Source of the DNA: JADZEM01 sp046328125
GTDB lineage: Bacteria; Chloroflexota; UBA6077; JACCZL01
Assembly: GCA_046328125.1 (NCBI GenBank)
Contig: JAXLXF010000012.1
Location: 62,001-126,000, forward strand
DNA: 64,000 nt
Direction of reading: 5' to 3'
Part shown: positions 26,625 to 34,411 of the stretch, one piece after another
Numbering within the stretch: position 1 is the first letter of the stretch
Layout of the letters: the number at the start of each line of letters is the position of its first letter
Made by a program: the position numbers and the translations under genes
The notes under the pieces: model-generated
What the model was told of the DNA's origin: nothing
The model's database searches: none
The model's input: the letters and a program-made list of their open reading frames with translations, nothing else

Positions 26625-29468
26625 TCAGGTCCCGTGCTCGCTGCCGGCGAGCGCGGTGTGCAGCTGGCGCACTTCGTGGTGGACAGCGGCGAGGCGGTCG
26701 GCGAGGCGGTCGCCATCACTCACGACCACCTCGTCGCCGCCACTGCCGCCGTCGAGGTCCTTCACGCTCGGAGACGCGTCATCAAGCGGCTCCCCATGCT
26801 CGGCCGGTGGTCGGTCCGCATGGGCGAGCGCTTCGAGGCGAGCGCACGCATCGGCGAGCCGAATCGCGCCCAGGCTGCTGGCGCTGCCGGCCAGGGTGTG
26901 GGCAACGCGTGCCATGCTGGCGCGGTCCTGACGACTCGCCGCGTCGTCCAGCGCCGTCAGCCGCCGGGGCATCTCCGCCAGGAACAGCTCGACGACCTCG
27001 CGATACGGCGGGCTCAGCGCGGCGCCGGAGCCCACACCGGCGCCGAGCAGGCCGCCGGGCTCCAGGATCGGCAGCGCCGACTCGACCACGTTCCGAGATG
27101 GCGGACTCACGGGCGGACCGATCCACTGTCTGAGCACCGCCGCCAGCTGCTGACTCTCGATCGGCTTGGTCAAGTACTCGTCCATGCCGGCCGCCAGGCA
27201 GCGCGCATAGTCGCTGTCCAGCCGCGAGGCGGTCAGCGCGACGATCGGCACCCGGCCCGCCGTCATCCCAGCCTCGGCTGACGCCCCAGCCTCGGCTGAC
27301 GCGGCCGCCTCGCGACGGCGAATCTCCGCCGTCGCCATGTAGCCGTCCACGTCTGGCATCTGGCAGTCCATCAGCACCAGCCCGTACGACTGCCTGAAGA
27401 TGGCCTCGACAGCCGCCTGTCCGCCCTCGACCACGTCGACCGGGTAGCCAAGCCGCTGGACGACCTGCGAGGCGACCCGCTGCCCGATCGGGTCGTCCTC
27501 CACCACGAGCACGCGGCGTACCTCCCCCTCGGCAGGCACGGTGAGATGCGTGGACACAAGGGGCGCGGGGGGCGCGGGGGGCGCGGGGGGCGCGGGGGGC
27601 GCAATAAATTGCGCCCGTACAGGGCCGCCGCCGGTAGGGGCGCAATTCATTGCGCCCCCAGGATCCATTGCGCCCCCAGGATTCATTGCGCCCCCAGGAT
27701 TCATTGCGCCCCCAGGATTCATTGCGCCCCCGGGATTCGCTGCACCCTCCGGACTCATGGCGCCCGATGACAGAGCAAGGTCAGGCTCCGCTGAGGCTCT
27801 ACGCTCGGGCGAGGCCATGGGCAGCGGCAGCGTGACCCAGAAGGTGCTGCCTCGGCCGGGCTCGCTCTCCGCGCCGATCTCGCCGCCCATCAGCTCGACC
27901 AGCCGCCGGGCGATGGCGAGCCCGAGGCCGGTCCCACCGTACCTCCGCCGCGTGGCTCCATCCGCCTGCGTGAACCGCTCGAACATCTGCGCGAGCTGCT
28001 CCGGAGGGATGCCGATGCCGGTGTCCGTCACCGTGAAGGTGACGAGGGACGAGGGACTTTCGGCGATCGGGAAGGGGATCAATCCCTCCTGGCTCCTGAC
28101 TCCTGACTCCTGACTCCTTGTCACTCGCACCTCGACCCGGCCCTGCTCGGTGAACTTGACGGCGTTCCCCACGAGGTTGAGCAGGATCTGTCGGATGCGG
28201 ACCTCGTCGCCGACCAGCCAGCGCGGGACGTCAGGGTCGATCTGGCTGACGAGAGCCACCTCGCGCTCGGCGGCGCGCGGGGCCAGCAGGCTGGTGACGG
28301 CATCGACGCAAGACGCGAGCTCGAACGGCTGGACCTCAATGGCGAGCTTGCCGGCCTCGATCTTCGAGAAGTCCAGGATGTCGTCGATGACTGTCAGCAA
28401 GACCGCCCCACTGGACCGGATCGTCTCGACGTACTCGCGCTGGTCCGGGTCGAGCGACGTCTCCAGCAGCAGGCTGGTCATCCCGATCACGCCGTTCATC
28501 GGGGTCCGGATCTCGTGGCTCATCGTCGCCAGGAGCTCGCTTTTCGCCTCGTCGGCGGCCCGCGCCCGCTCGCGTGCTGCCGCTTCGGCCTGGTAGAGCG
28601 AGGCGTTCCGGATCGCGACGGCCGCCTTGGCCGCGAACAGTTGGACCGTCTCGCGGTCGTCCGGGCCGAATCGCCGCGCGGGATCGTCGTGGTGGATCAG
28701 CACGATCCCGATCAGCTCGTCCTGGAAGAGGATCGGCTCGGCCATGACGGCGGTGATTGAGGCGCGTCGGACCGCCTCCTGGTTGCCGTGCGGCCAGCTG
28801 GCGTAGTCGTTCACGATCACGGTCTCACGCCGTTGTGCTGCCAGTCCGCCGGCAGCCTGCCCGAGCTTGAGGCTCCGCGCCACGATGCTCGGGTCGATGC
28901 GATAGATCGCCCGGGCCGTCAGCTCCTCAGCTTCGGCGTCCCAGAGCGAGATCGTGCCGGAGGCCGCGCCGACCAGCTGGACCGCCCGCGCGATGATCGT
29001 CTCCAGCAGCCTGGTCAGGTCGAGCTCGCGGACGATCTCGCCGGCGACGGCCTGGACCGCGTCGAGCCGTCGCGCCCGGTCCGCCAGGGCGGCCCGCGCC
29101 TCGGCGTGCTCGGCGCTCTGGGTCTGCACCTGCCTGGCAAGCCCGTCCACATGCTGCCTGAGCCGCGAGAGCTCGTTCGGCCACCGCTCTGTGGACGGGT
29201 CGCTGGGGTAATCTGGCGGGCTGCCCGAGCCGGCATCAGTCGAGCCCGTCTGCCGGGCCGTCTCGGTCAGCCGCTCGATCTGGCGGGTCAGCCACCAGCC
29301 GGCGGCCACCAGCAAGACCAGGAGTACCAGGCACGCTCCCAGGCCGGCGCTCAGCGCCAGGGCTGGCGAGGCGACCTGCGAGACCAGCGCCGCGACTGCC
29401 AGCGGCCCGACGACGCCGACGGCGCCGGCCCCCAGGAGCAGCGTGCGCAGGGAGAGCCCCAGACCCAT
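26625..29468 (-). CDS. Hybrid sensor histidine kinase (GAF, HisKA, HATPase, receiver, HPt)
   Basis: A 947-residue protein. Two N-terminal membrane helices (about 9-60) precede a coiled linker and a GAF domain (about 140-295). HisKA has the phospho-acceptor H318 in ATMSHEIRTPMNGVIG. The ATPase has N435 (NLVGNAVKFTE), G boxes TDTGIGIP and GGTGLGLAIARRLVE. The receiver domain has VLVVEDDP and phospho-acceptor D701 (LMDCQMPDVDGY). A C-terminal HPt carries H857 (VAHTLAGSAS). It is a full BarA/ArcB-type phosphorelay in one chain. Two parts are repeat-derived: the ATPase insertion RSQESGVRSQEG, and the linker at 579-636 made of NPGGAM and APP repeats. It is the last gene of an operon, 9 bp behind the HAD gene; no output regulator is adjacent. 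Confidence 0.92.
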   Translation of the reverse strand: MGLGLSLRTLLLGAGAVGVVGPLAVAALVSQVASPALALSAGLGACLVLLVLLVAAGWWLTRQIERLTETARQTGSTDAGSGSPPDYPSDPSTERWPNELSRLRQHVDGLARQVQTQSAEHAEARAALADRARRLDAVQAVAGEIVRELDLTRLLETIIARAVQLVGAASGTISLWDAEAEELTARAIYRIDPSIVARSLKLGQAAGGLAAQRRETVIVNDYASWPHGNQEAVRRASITAVMAEPILFQDELIGIVLIHHDDPARRFGPDDRETVQLFAAKAAVAIRNASLYQAEAAARERARAADEAKSELLATMSHEIRTPMNGVIGMTSLLLETSLDPDQREYVETIRSSGAVLLTVIDDILDFSKIEAGKLAIEVQPFELASCVDAVTSLLAPRAAEREVALVSQIDPDVPRWLVGDEVRIRQILLNLVGNAVKFTEQGRVEVRVTRSQESGVRSQEGLIPFPIAESPSSLVTFTVTDTGIGIPPEQLAQMFERFTQADGATRRRYGGTGLGLAIARRLVELMGGEIGAESEPGRGSTFWVTLPLPMASPERRASAEPDLALSSGAMSPEGAANPGGAMNPGGAMNPGGAMNPGGAMDPGGAMNCAPTGGGPVRAQFIAPPAPPAPPAPPAPLVSTHLTVPAEGEVRRVLVVEDDPIGQRVASQVVQRLGYPVDVVEGGQAAVEAIFRQSYGLVLMDCQMPDVDGYMATAEIRRREAAASAEAGASAEAGMTAGRVPIVALTASRLDSDYARCLAAGMDEYLTKPIESQQLAAVLRQWIGPPVSPPSRNVVESALPILEPGGLLGAGVGSGAALSPPYREVVELFLAEMPRRLTALDDAASRQDRASMARVAHTLAGSASSLGAIRLADACARLEALAHADRPPAEHGEPLDDASPSVKDLDGGSGGDEVVVSDGDRLADRLAAVHHEVRQLHTALAGSEHGT
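27560..27604. repeat. 9-bp tandem repeat within the histidine kinase gene
   Basis: Five copies of ggggcgcgg, the last ending caa, encode an (APP)n run on the minus strand. The array runs straight into a composite palindromic repeat at 27596-27658 that also occurs in the CoA-transferase gene at 44998. Confidence 0.85.
27596..27658. repeat. Composite GCGC palindrome within the histidine kinase gene
   Basis: Two palindromes of the ggggcgcaatNNattgcgcccc type are joined by a short gtac...gccgccg...ggtagg spacer. The same arrangement is at 44998-45072 inside the fused CoA-transferase gene. Here it keeps the kinase frame open and encodes GGGPVRAQFIAP on the minus strand. Confidence 0.8.
27649..27756. 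repeat. 18-bp tandem repeat within the histidine kinase gene
   Basis: Six units of 18 bp (attgcgcccccaggattc, the first five nearly identical, the sixth degenerate) encode NPGGAM repeats on the minus strand. The unit begins with the attgcgccccc half of the adjacent palindrome, so it seems to have grown from it. Confidence 0.85.
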
Positions 29469-29477
29469 GTCGGACAG

Positions 29478-30170
29478 CTACCTCAGGAGCGGAGATCGCG
29501 GCGGGAGCAAGTCGAGCACGTCGGTCAGGCGCTCCACGCGGTGGGCGAAGCTGGTGCTGGTGCCGTAGTCGCCGCTCTGGTGCGCCTGCTCGATCTTGAC
29601 GGCGACCATGCCGAGCGCGTGGGCGGCGTCCAGCTCCTTGAAGGCGCCGTCCGCCACGAACATGCTCGCCGCTGGCCTGACGCCGAGCGCACGGCAGGCG
29701 TGCTCGAAGATGGCCGGATCCGGCTTGGCGATGCCAACCTCGCACGAGAGGACGACGCTGTCGAACTGCTCGGCGAGGCCGATGCGGTGGAGGACGGCGC
29801 CGGCCTGCGCCGAGCAGTTGCTGATCAGGCCAAGCCCGAAACCGCGCTCGCGCAGGGCGCTGAGGGTGGGGACCGTCTCGGGATACAGGGTGACGGCATT
29901 GGCCCAGCCGGCCGTCTCGGCCTCGGCCAGCTCCGCCACCAGCTCGGGCGCGGGATCGGCGCCGAGCTGCTGGAGCATGGTCCGGATCTCGTCCTCCAAT
30001 CCCCCGAGCTTTCCAAGCATCCGATCCAGGACGTTGGCGCGCCAGAGGGCGGCCCAGGCGTCCGGATCGACGCCGGCGCGGAAGGCAAGCTGCCGCTTCG
30101 TCTCGTCCACGACCGCCACGTTCAGGTAGAGGAGCGTGTCGTACAGGTCGAACAGGACGGCGCGGATCAT
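29478..30170 (-). CDS. HAD superfamily hydrolase, haloacid-dehalogenase-like
   Basis: A 230-residue protein. Motif I is VLFDLYDTLLY: the nucleophile Asp is followed at +2 by Tyr instead of the general-acid Asp of phosphatases, as in L-2-haloacid dehalogenases (FDAYGT). Motif II is LGLISNCSAQ, motif III Lys lies in VGIAKPDPAIFEHACR, and motif IV is MFVADGAFKELDAAHALGM. A C1 helical cap is present (about 15-85). Substrate unknown; the Tyr argues against a plain phosphatase. It overlaps the upstream AIR-synthase-like gene by 4 bp and precedes the histidine kinase by 9 bp. Confidence 0.85.
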   Translation of the reverse strand: MIRAVLFDLYDTLLYLNVAVVDETKRQLAFRAGVDPDAWAALWRANVLDRMLGKLGGLEDEIRTMLQQLGADPAPELVAELAEAETAGWANAVTLYPETVPTLSALRERGFGLGLISNCSAQAGAVLHRIGLAEQFDSVVLSCEVGIAKPDPAIFEHACRALGVRPAASMFVADGAFKELDAAHALGMVAVKIEQAHQSGDYGTSTSFAHRVERLTDVLDLLPPRSPLLR

Positions 30171-31180
30171 GACGGCCCGGCCCCGCCCGAATACGCTTCG
30201 AGGATGCGCCAGAGCTCGTCGCGGACCACCGGCTCGGCGGGGACGCGGCGGCCGCCGAGCAGCACCACGCGCTCGCGAGCGGTGATCCGTCCGATGGGCG
30301 TGGCCGGAACGCGGTGCTCGGCGAGGCCGGCCAGCATCCGCGACAGGTCCGGGCAGGCGATCAGCATGGCGCCGCTGGAGATCAGCTTCAGCGGGTCCGC
30401 GCCGAAGACGGCGCAGATCTGGCGCGTCTCCTCCAGGATCGGCACCGCCGAGGCGTCCACCTCGAAGCCGTGGCCGGACGCCTCGGCCAGCTCCCAGAGC
30501 GCCCCGAGAACCCCGCCCTCGGTCGGGTCGTGGAGCGCTGTCGCGCCGAGCTCCGCCGCCTGGACACCGTCCCGCACCACGCTCAAACGAGCCGTCAACC
30601 CCTGTGCCCGCGCGATCAGGTCAGGCGCCACGCGCCCCTCCAGCTGTGCTGCCAGGTCCGTCGCCAGGATCGCGGTCCCCTCCAGGGCGGCGGCCTTCGT
30701 CAGGATGATCGTGTCGCCGGGCCGCCCGCCGCCCGACGTGACCAGCCGATCCTTTCGCGCCCGCCCGACCGCCGTCATCGAGATAATTGGCGAGATCACA
30801 CCTGGAGCGACCTCGGTGTGGCCGCCGAGCACCTCGATGCCCAGCTCGACGGCGGCACGGTGGACGTCGGCCATCGTGCGTCCGACGTCCGCCTCGTCGG
30901 CACTCTCCGGGAAGATCAGGGTCGCCAGCACGCCGACCGGTCGGGCGCCCATCGCGGCGATGTCGTTGCAGGCGACGTGGACGGCGTACCAGCCGGCGTT
31001 CGCGCCGGCGCCGGTGATCGGGTCGGAGGAGAGGACGCAGACCTCGTCGCCGAACGCCACGGCGGCAGCGTCCTCGCCGATCCGGGCGTGCACGACCACG
31101 TCATCCCGCCGCGTCCCCAGCTGGTCGAGCACCAGCCGCCTGAGCGTGGCCGGATCGAGCTTGCCGGTCTTCAAGGCCAC
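30167..31180 (-). CDS. AIR synthase-related protein, HypE-like
   Basis: A 337-residue protein of the PurM/HypE/SelD/ThiL ATP-binding superfamily. It shows VHARIGEDAAAVAFGDEVCV, HVACNDIAAMGARPVGVLAT (conserved ND-A-MGA), EVLGGHTEVAPGV (GGHTE), RPGDTIILTKAAALEGTAIL and ALHDPTEGGVLGALWELAEA (DPTEGG). The pattern is closest to HypE and related AIR-synthase-like proteins, but no hydrogenase genes are nearby and the C-terminus lacks the HypE PRIC motif, so this is a HypE-related protein of unknown substrate. Start GTG at 31180 with gggag upstream. It is the first gene of a three-gene operon with the HAD hydrolase and the histidine kinase. Confidence 0.82.
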   Translation of the reverse strand: MALKTGKLDPATLRRLVLDQLGTRRDDVVVHARIGEDAAAVAFGDEVCVLSSDPITGAGANAGWYAVHVACNDIAAMGARPVGVLATLIFPESADEADVGRTMADVHRAAVELGIEVLGGHTEVAPGVISPIISMTAVGRARKDRLVTSGGGRPGDTIILTKAAALEGTAILATDLAAQLEGRVAPDLIARAQGLTARLSVVRDGVQAAELGATALHDPTEGGVLGALWELAEASGHGFEVDASAVPILEETRQICAVFGADPLKLISSGAMLIACPDLSRMLAGLAEHRVPATPIGRITARERVVLLGGRRVPAEPVVRDELWRILEAYSGGAGPS

Positions 31181-31601
31181 CGCGTCCGCTCCCTGCCCCC
31201 GATGTCGCCGCGTACCACCTGGGCCGACCGTACCGTACCATGAGCTCTCCGGTACGACGACCGTTCCCGCGCTCTGTTGGGCGATTGTTCATGGTCGGCG
31301 TCCCGTCCGTCCAGCCGACCCGTTCAAGGTCAGCAGCAACGTTGTGACTGCACAACGTCTGACATGAAGGCGCGGACGGTTTCAATGACGCCACAATCTC
31401 GACAACGCGTCGATGGGCGCGGCGCGCCTCTGGCATCCTCACGTCAGGGCCGGCTGGCGATGCGCGATTGGCCAGGAACGCGCATCGCGGCCGGCACGTT
31501 TGGTGCAACTGTCAACTCGGGCGAAACGTCTCTTTAGATGGTAGACTGGCGCTGGCAGCGCACACCCGTTCCATGACGTACCTACACAGGATGGACACCT
31601 G
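31181..31601. other. 421-bp divergent intergenic region with a candidate operator
   Basis: It lies between divergent genes and should carry promoters for the AIR-synthase operon and the L,D-transpeptidase. At 31339-31358 acgttgtg and its complement cacaacgt face each other across actg, and outer gtcag (31330-31334) and ctgac (31359-31363) extend the symmetry. This could be a repressor site or a small hairpin. No gene is evident. Confidence 0.45.
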
Positions 31602-33326
31602 ATGATCGGAGCATCAGCACGGCCGGACCTCGGACAGCGGTCGTCGTTCAACTTCCAGCCGCTGGCGTGGCTCGTCGGGATTGGCGCTGTGCTGGTGGTC
31701 GCGCTCGGCGTGGTGTACGCTGCCATCGCGACCGTCATTGCCACCACGCCGACCAGCGCCACCCTCGCGCTGCCTGACGGCTCCACGGACCTGTCGCTCG
31801 GCAGCGAGGTGCGGGTCAACCTGCGTGGCTGGAACGCCCACCTGGAGAACGTCGCGCTGTTCGAGACGCCGATCGGGGCGGACGGTCGGCCGGGGCCAGA
31901 GCGCCCGCTCGCGGTGCAGGCCAGCGCCGTCCGCGAGAGCCGCTGGCCTGACGGCTCCGAGTTCTCGCTGCGTGCCGCCGACGGTCCCCTGAGCGCGGAC
32001 TCCAGCTATCGGCTGACGCTGGTCGGGTCGGCGATCACGTCGGTCGTGCCCTCGCCGACGCGCACCACCTTCGAGCGCGAGATCCGCTTCACCACGGTCC
32101 GCTCGCCGGTGCCGCACGGGCCAAGTACGCCGGTCCGCCTGAAGTGGGAACAGCCGCTCCAGATCCAGTGGGACCAGCCGGTCGAGGACGTGCGCTACGA
32201 GATCACGCCGCCGACGCCGTTCCGCGCGACGGTAGACCAGATGAACCGCCAGGTTTCGACGGTCGTCCTCGAAAACCCGGCCGACGGCGAGACGTACAAG
32301 ATCGCCGTCACCGGTGCGCGCGGCGCGAACGGCGTGCCGCTCGCCCGCCCGGCCGACTACACGGTCATCGCCCCGGCCCGCCCGCGGCTGCTGGAGGCTG
32401 ACGCCGAGCGGACCGTCGAGGTGGACAAGCCGCTGACGCTCAAGTTCAGCACGCCGCTCGACCGGGTCAAGCTGGCCGTCGAGCCAGAGGTGAAGAGCAC
32501 CGTCCAGATCGGCCGCGATCCGACGACGGTCCTGGTGACGCTGGACGGGCTGGCGCAGGGCACCAGCTACCAGCTGAAGGTGACGGAGGCCGTCTCGCGG
32601 GACGGCGCCCCGCTGACCGAGACGCCGACGCTCGCGTTCAAGACGCCAGAGCGGCTGATGATCGACACCTGGGACCCGGACCCCGAGGCGGGCCGGATCT
32701 CGGTCAAGTCGAAGCCCACCCTCACGTTCACCCAGCCGATCCGCGATCAGCGAGCCGCCACCGCCGCGCTCGCAATCGAGCCGGCCGTGCCCGGGCGCTG
32801 GCAGTGGACGGACGACCACACGGTCCAGTTCGTCCCGACGACGGCCCTGCCGTACGACGCCGAGCTGACCATCAAGGTCAAGCCCGGCCAGACCGGCGCC
32901 CGCTCGACGGCCGGCAGCTACTTCGAGAACGAGGCGAAGCTGATCTACACCACCGAGACGGACAAGCTGATCGACGTGGACGTGACCAAACAGGTGATGA
33001 CCCTGTACGAGAAGGGCAAGGAGATCCGCACGTTCAAGGTGGCGACCGGCGTGCCGGGCGCTGACACCCCGATCGGCGAGTTCAACGTCGAGTACAAGAT
33101 GCAGACGACCCGGATGACGGGCACGAACGTGGACGGCTCCCACTACGACATCCCGGACGTCCACTGGGTGCTGGCGTTCTCAGGCGACTACACGATCCAC
33201 GGCGCGTACTGGCGCTCGGTGTTCGGGCGGCAGGGGAGCAACGGCTGCGTCAGCCTGAGCGACGACGACGCCAAACGCATCTTCGACTGGGCACCCGAGG
33301 GCACCAGGGTCAAGATCCACTACTGA
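31602..33326 (+). CDS. L,D-transpeptidase (YkuD domain) with N-terminal membrane anchor and Ig-like repeats
   Basis: A 574-residue protein. One membrane segment near residues 20-45 (LAWLVGIGAVLVVALGVVYA) anchors it, followed by about four SbsA/Big-type Ig-like domains (residues 50-455; e.g. KSKPTLTFTQPIRDQRAATA). A C-terminal YkuD domain has DVDVTKQVMTLYEKGKEIRT, then TPIGEFNV, and the catalytic motif H533-G ... G-S-N-G-C549-V-S-L. These enzymes form 3-3 cross-links in peptidoglycan outside the cell. The Ig stalk places the active site in the wall. It supports a peptidoglycan-bearing organism. The ATG at 31602 has a weak purine stretch upstream. Single-gene unit, convergent with the next gene. 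Confidence 0.92.
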   Translation: MIGASARPDLGQRSSFNFQPLAWLVGIGAVLVVALGVVYAAIATVIATTPTSATLALPDGSTDLSLGSEVRVNLRGWNAHLENVALFETPIGADGRPGPERPLAVQASAVRESRWPDGSEFSLRAADGPLSADSSYRLTLVGSAITSVVPSPTRTTFEREIRFTTVRSPVPHGPSTPVRLKWEQPLQIQWDQPVEDVRYEITPPTPFRATVDQMNRQVSTVVLENPADGETYKIAVTGARGANGVPLARPADYTVIAPARPRLLEADAERTVEVDKPLTLKFSTPLDRVKLAVEPEVKSTVQIGRDPTTVLVTLDGLAQGTSYQLKVTEAVSRDGAPLTETPTLAFKTPERLMIDTWDPDPEAGRISVKSKPTLTFTQPIRDQRAATAALAIEPAVPGRWQWTDDHTVQFVPTTALPYDAELTIKVKPGQTGARSTAGSYFENEAKLIYTTETDKLIDVDVTKQVMTLYEKGKEIRTFKVATGVPGADTPIGEFNVEYKMQTTRMTGTNVDGSHYDIPDVHWVLAFSGDYTIHGAYWRSVFGRQGSNGCVSLSDDDAKRIFDWAPEGTRVKIHY

Positions 33327-33328
33327 GG

Positions 33329-33880
33329 CTACACCAGCACGCTGCCGTTCAGCTCCACCAGTTGCCAGTTCTGGAAGCGGGCTCCCAGCGTGTGCTCCTC
33401 GTCCCAGGCGACTCGGTACGCGATCTCGACGGTCGGGGCGCCGCGCTGCACGTCGAGGAGCACGCGGACGGGCGTGACGTGCGGCCAGACCTGGGTGGGC
33501 GCGGTCAGGGTCGGCAGGTGGTCTGAGGGCGGCTCCTCCCCGGCCAGGACGGCCTCGGCGTACGGCTGGTAGTGCTCGAAGAAGGCGCGTTCGAGCGCTG
33601 GCAGCAGCGCGGCGTACCGCTCGTGGAGGTCGCGAGCCAGTTGGAGGAGGGCCGGATCGGGCGCCGACCGCCCGCCCGCCAGCACCAGCGGCACGGTCGG
33701 GAGCACTGCCTGTTGGCCGGCGGTGCTCGGCGTGCCGCCTCCATCTCGGTCGTCGCCGCCGAGCACGATCTGACCGTGCCAGCGCCCCCATCGGCGCGCG
33801 AGCGCTCCCAATGCTGGATCGTGCCAGCGCCGCGTCCGGAATGGGGCCAGGACGTCCACGCGATCTCCCAGCGGTGGCAT
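33329..33880 (-). CDS. Hypothetical protein with a WDEEHTLGA motif
   Basis: A 183-residue protein without signal peptide or membrane helix. The C-terminal part (HVTPVRVLLDVQRGAPTVEI, AYRVAWDEEHTLGARFQNWQ, LVELNGSVLV) has the WDxEHxLGxxxxxxxLxEhxGSV pattern that I associate with DUF6985-type proteins, often found among polymorphic toxin immunity proteins; this match is from memory and moderate. The N-terminus carries a helical stretch (LLQLARDLHERYAALLPALE). It is convergent with the transpeptidase gene, only 2 bp apart. The start at 33880 is not strongly supported. Confidence 0.65.
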   Translation of the reverse strand: MPPLGDRVDVLAPFRTRRWHDPALGALARRWGRWHGQIVLGGDDRDGGGTPSTAGQQAVLPTVPLVLAGGRSAPDPALLQLARDLHERYAALLPALERAFFEHYQPYAEAVLAGEEPPSDHLPTLTAPTQVWPHVTPVRVLLDVQRGAPTVEIAYRVAWDEEHTLGARFQNWQLVELNGSVLV

Positions 33881-33999
33881 GAGCTCTGCATAGATGATCG
33901 GCGGTGCGCGCGGCTGACACCACCGTGGTGAACGGCTGACGAGCGCCTTGCTCTCATCTTGCCGACGCCATCGCGTCGGGTCAATTGCTGGAGGAGATC

Positions 34000-34269
34000 G
34001 TGGCTCTAAACCCTGGTGGCATTCTCGCCTGGCTGCTCGTGGGTCTGATCGCCGGCTGGCTGGCCGGCCAGTTCATGAAGGGCAGCGGCTACGGACTGAT
34101 CGGCGACATCATCATGGGCGTCATCGGCGCATTCGTCGGCGGGCTGCTGTTCAGCTTCTTGCTGCCGGGCAGCAGCGTCGGCTTGCTGGGCAGCATCGTC
34201 GTCGCGTTCGTCGGCGCGATCGTCCTGATCGCCCTGGTGCGAGCCCTGCCGGGCCGCTCGCCGATCTAA
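34000..34269 (+). CDS. GlsB/YeaQ/YmgE family stress-response membrane protein
   Basis: An 89-residue membrane protein with three hydrophobic helices. It begins ALNPGGILAWLLVGLIAGWL and contains the family motif GLIGDIIMGVIGAFVGGLLF, followed by SIVVAFVGAIVLIALVRAL. These are the transglycosylase-associated (YeaQ/GlsB) proteins, linked to general stress in many bacteria; the molecular role is unknown. I prefer the GTG at 34000, which has ggaggag five bases upstream; a TTG at 33985 would add five residues but covers that ribosome site. It precedes the PRC-barrel stress protein by 142 bp on the same strand. Confidence 0.88.
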   Translation: MALNPGGILAWLLVGLIAGWLAGQFMKGSGYGLIGDIIMGVIGAFVGGLLFSFLLPGSSVGLLGSIVVAFVGAIVLIALVRALPGRSPI

Positions 34270-34411
34270 GCCGCGCAGCTCCGTCAGCCGGGTCCGGATC
34301 GTCGCCGCATCGACGTCCTGGCCCGGCTGACGTGCGTATGCCGCTCGTTGCGTCTGCTCTCAACACGTCTGTCAGGGAGTGCCCCTGCATCGTGGCACTC
34401 AGGAGAAGCAT

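Noticed and set aside
27649..27756. Possible CRISPR array
   Set aside because: The 18-bp units are directly adjacent with no spacers and are translated in frame within the kinase. This is a simple tandem repeat.
28788..31367. Very long plus-strand open frame (859 codons)
   Set aside because: It runs antisense to the kinase, HAD and AIR-synthase genes, all of which have clear motifs. The translation is Arg/Pro-rich and repetitive, as expected for shadows in high-GC DNA.
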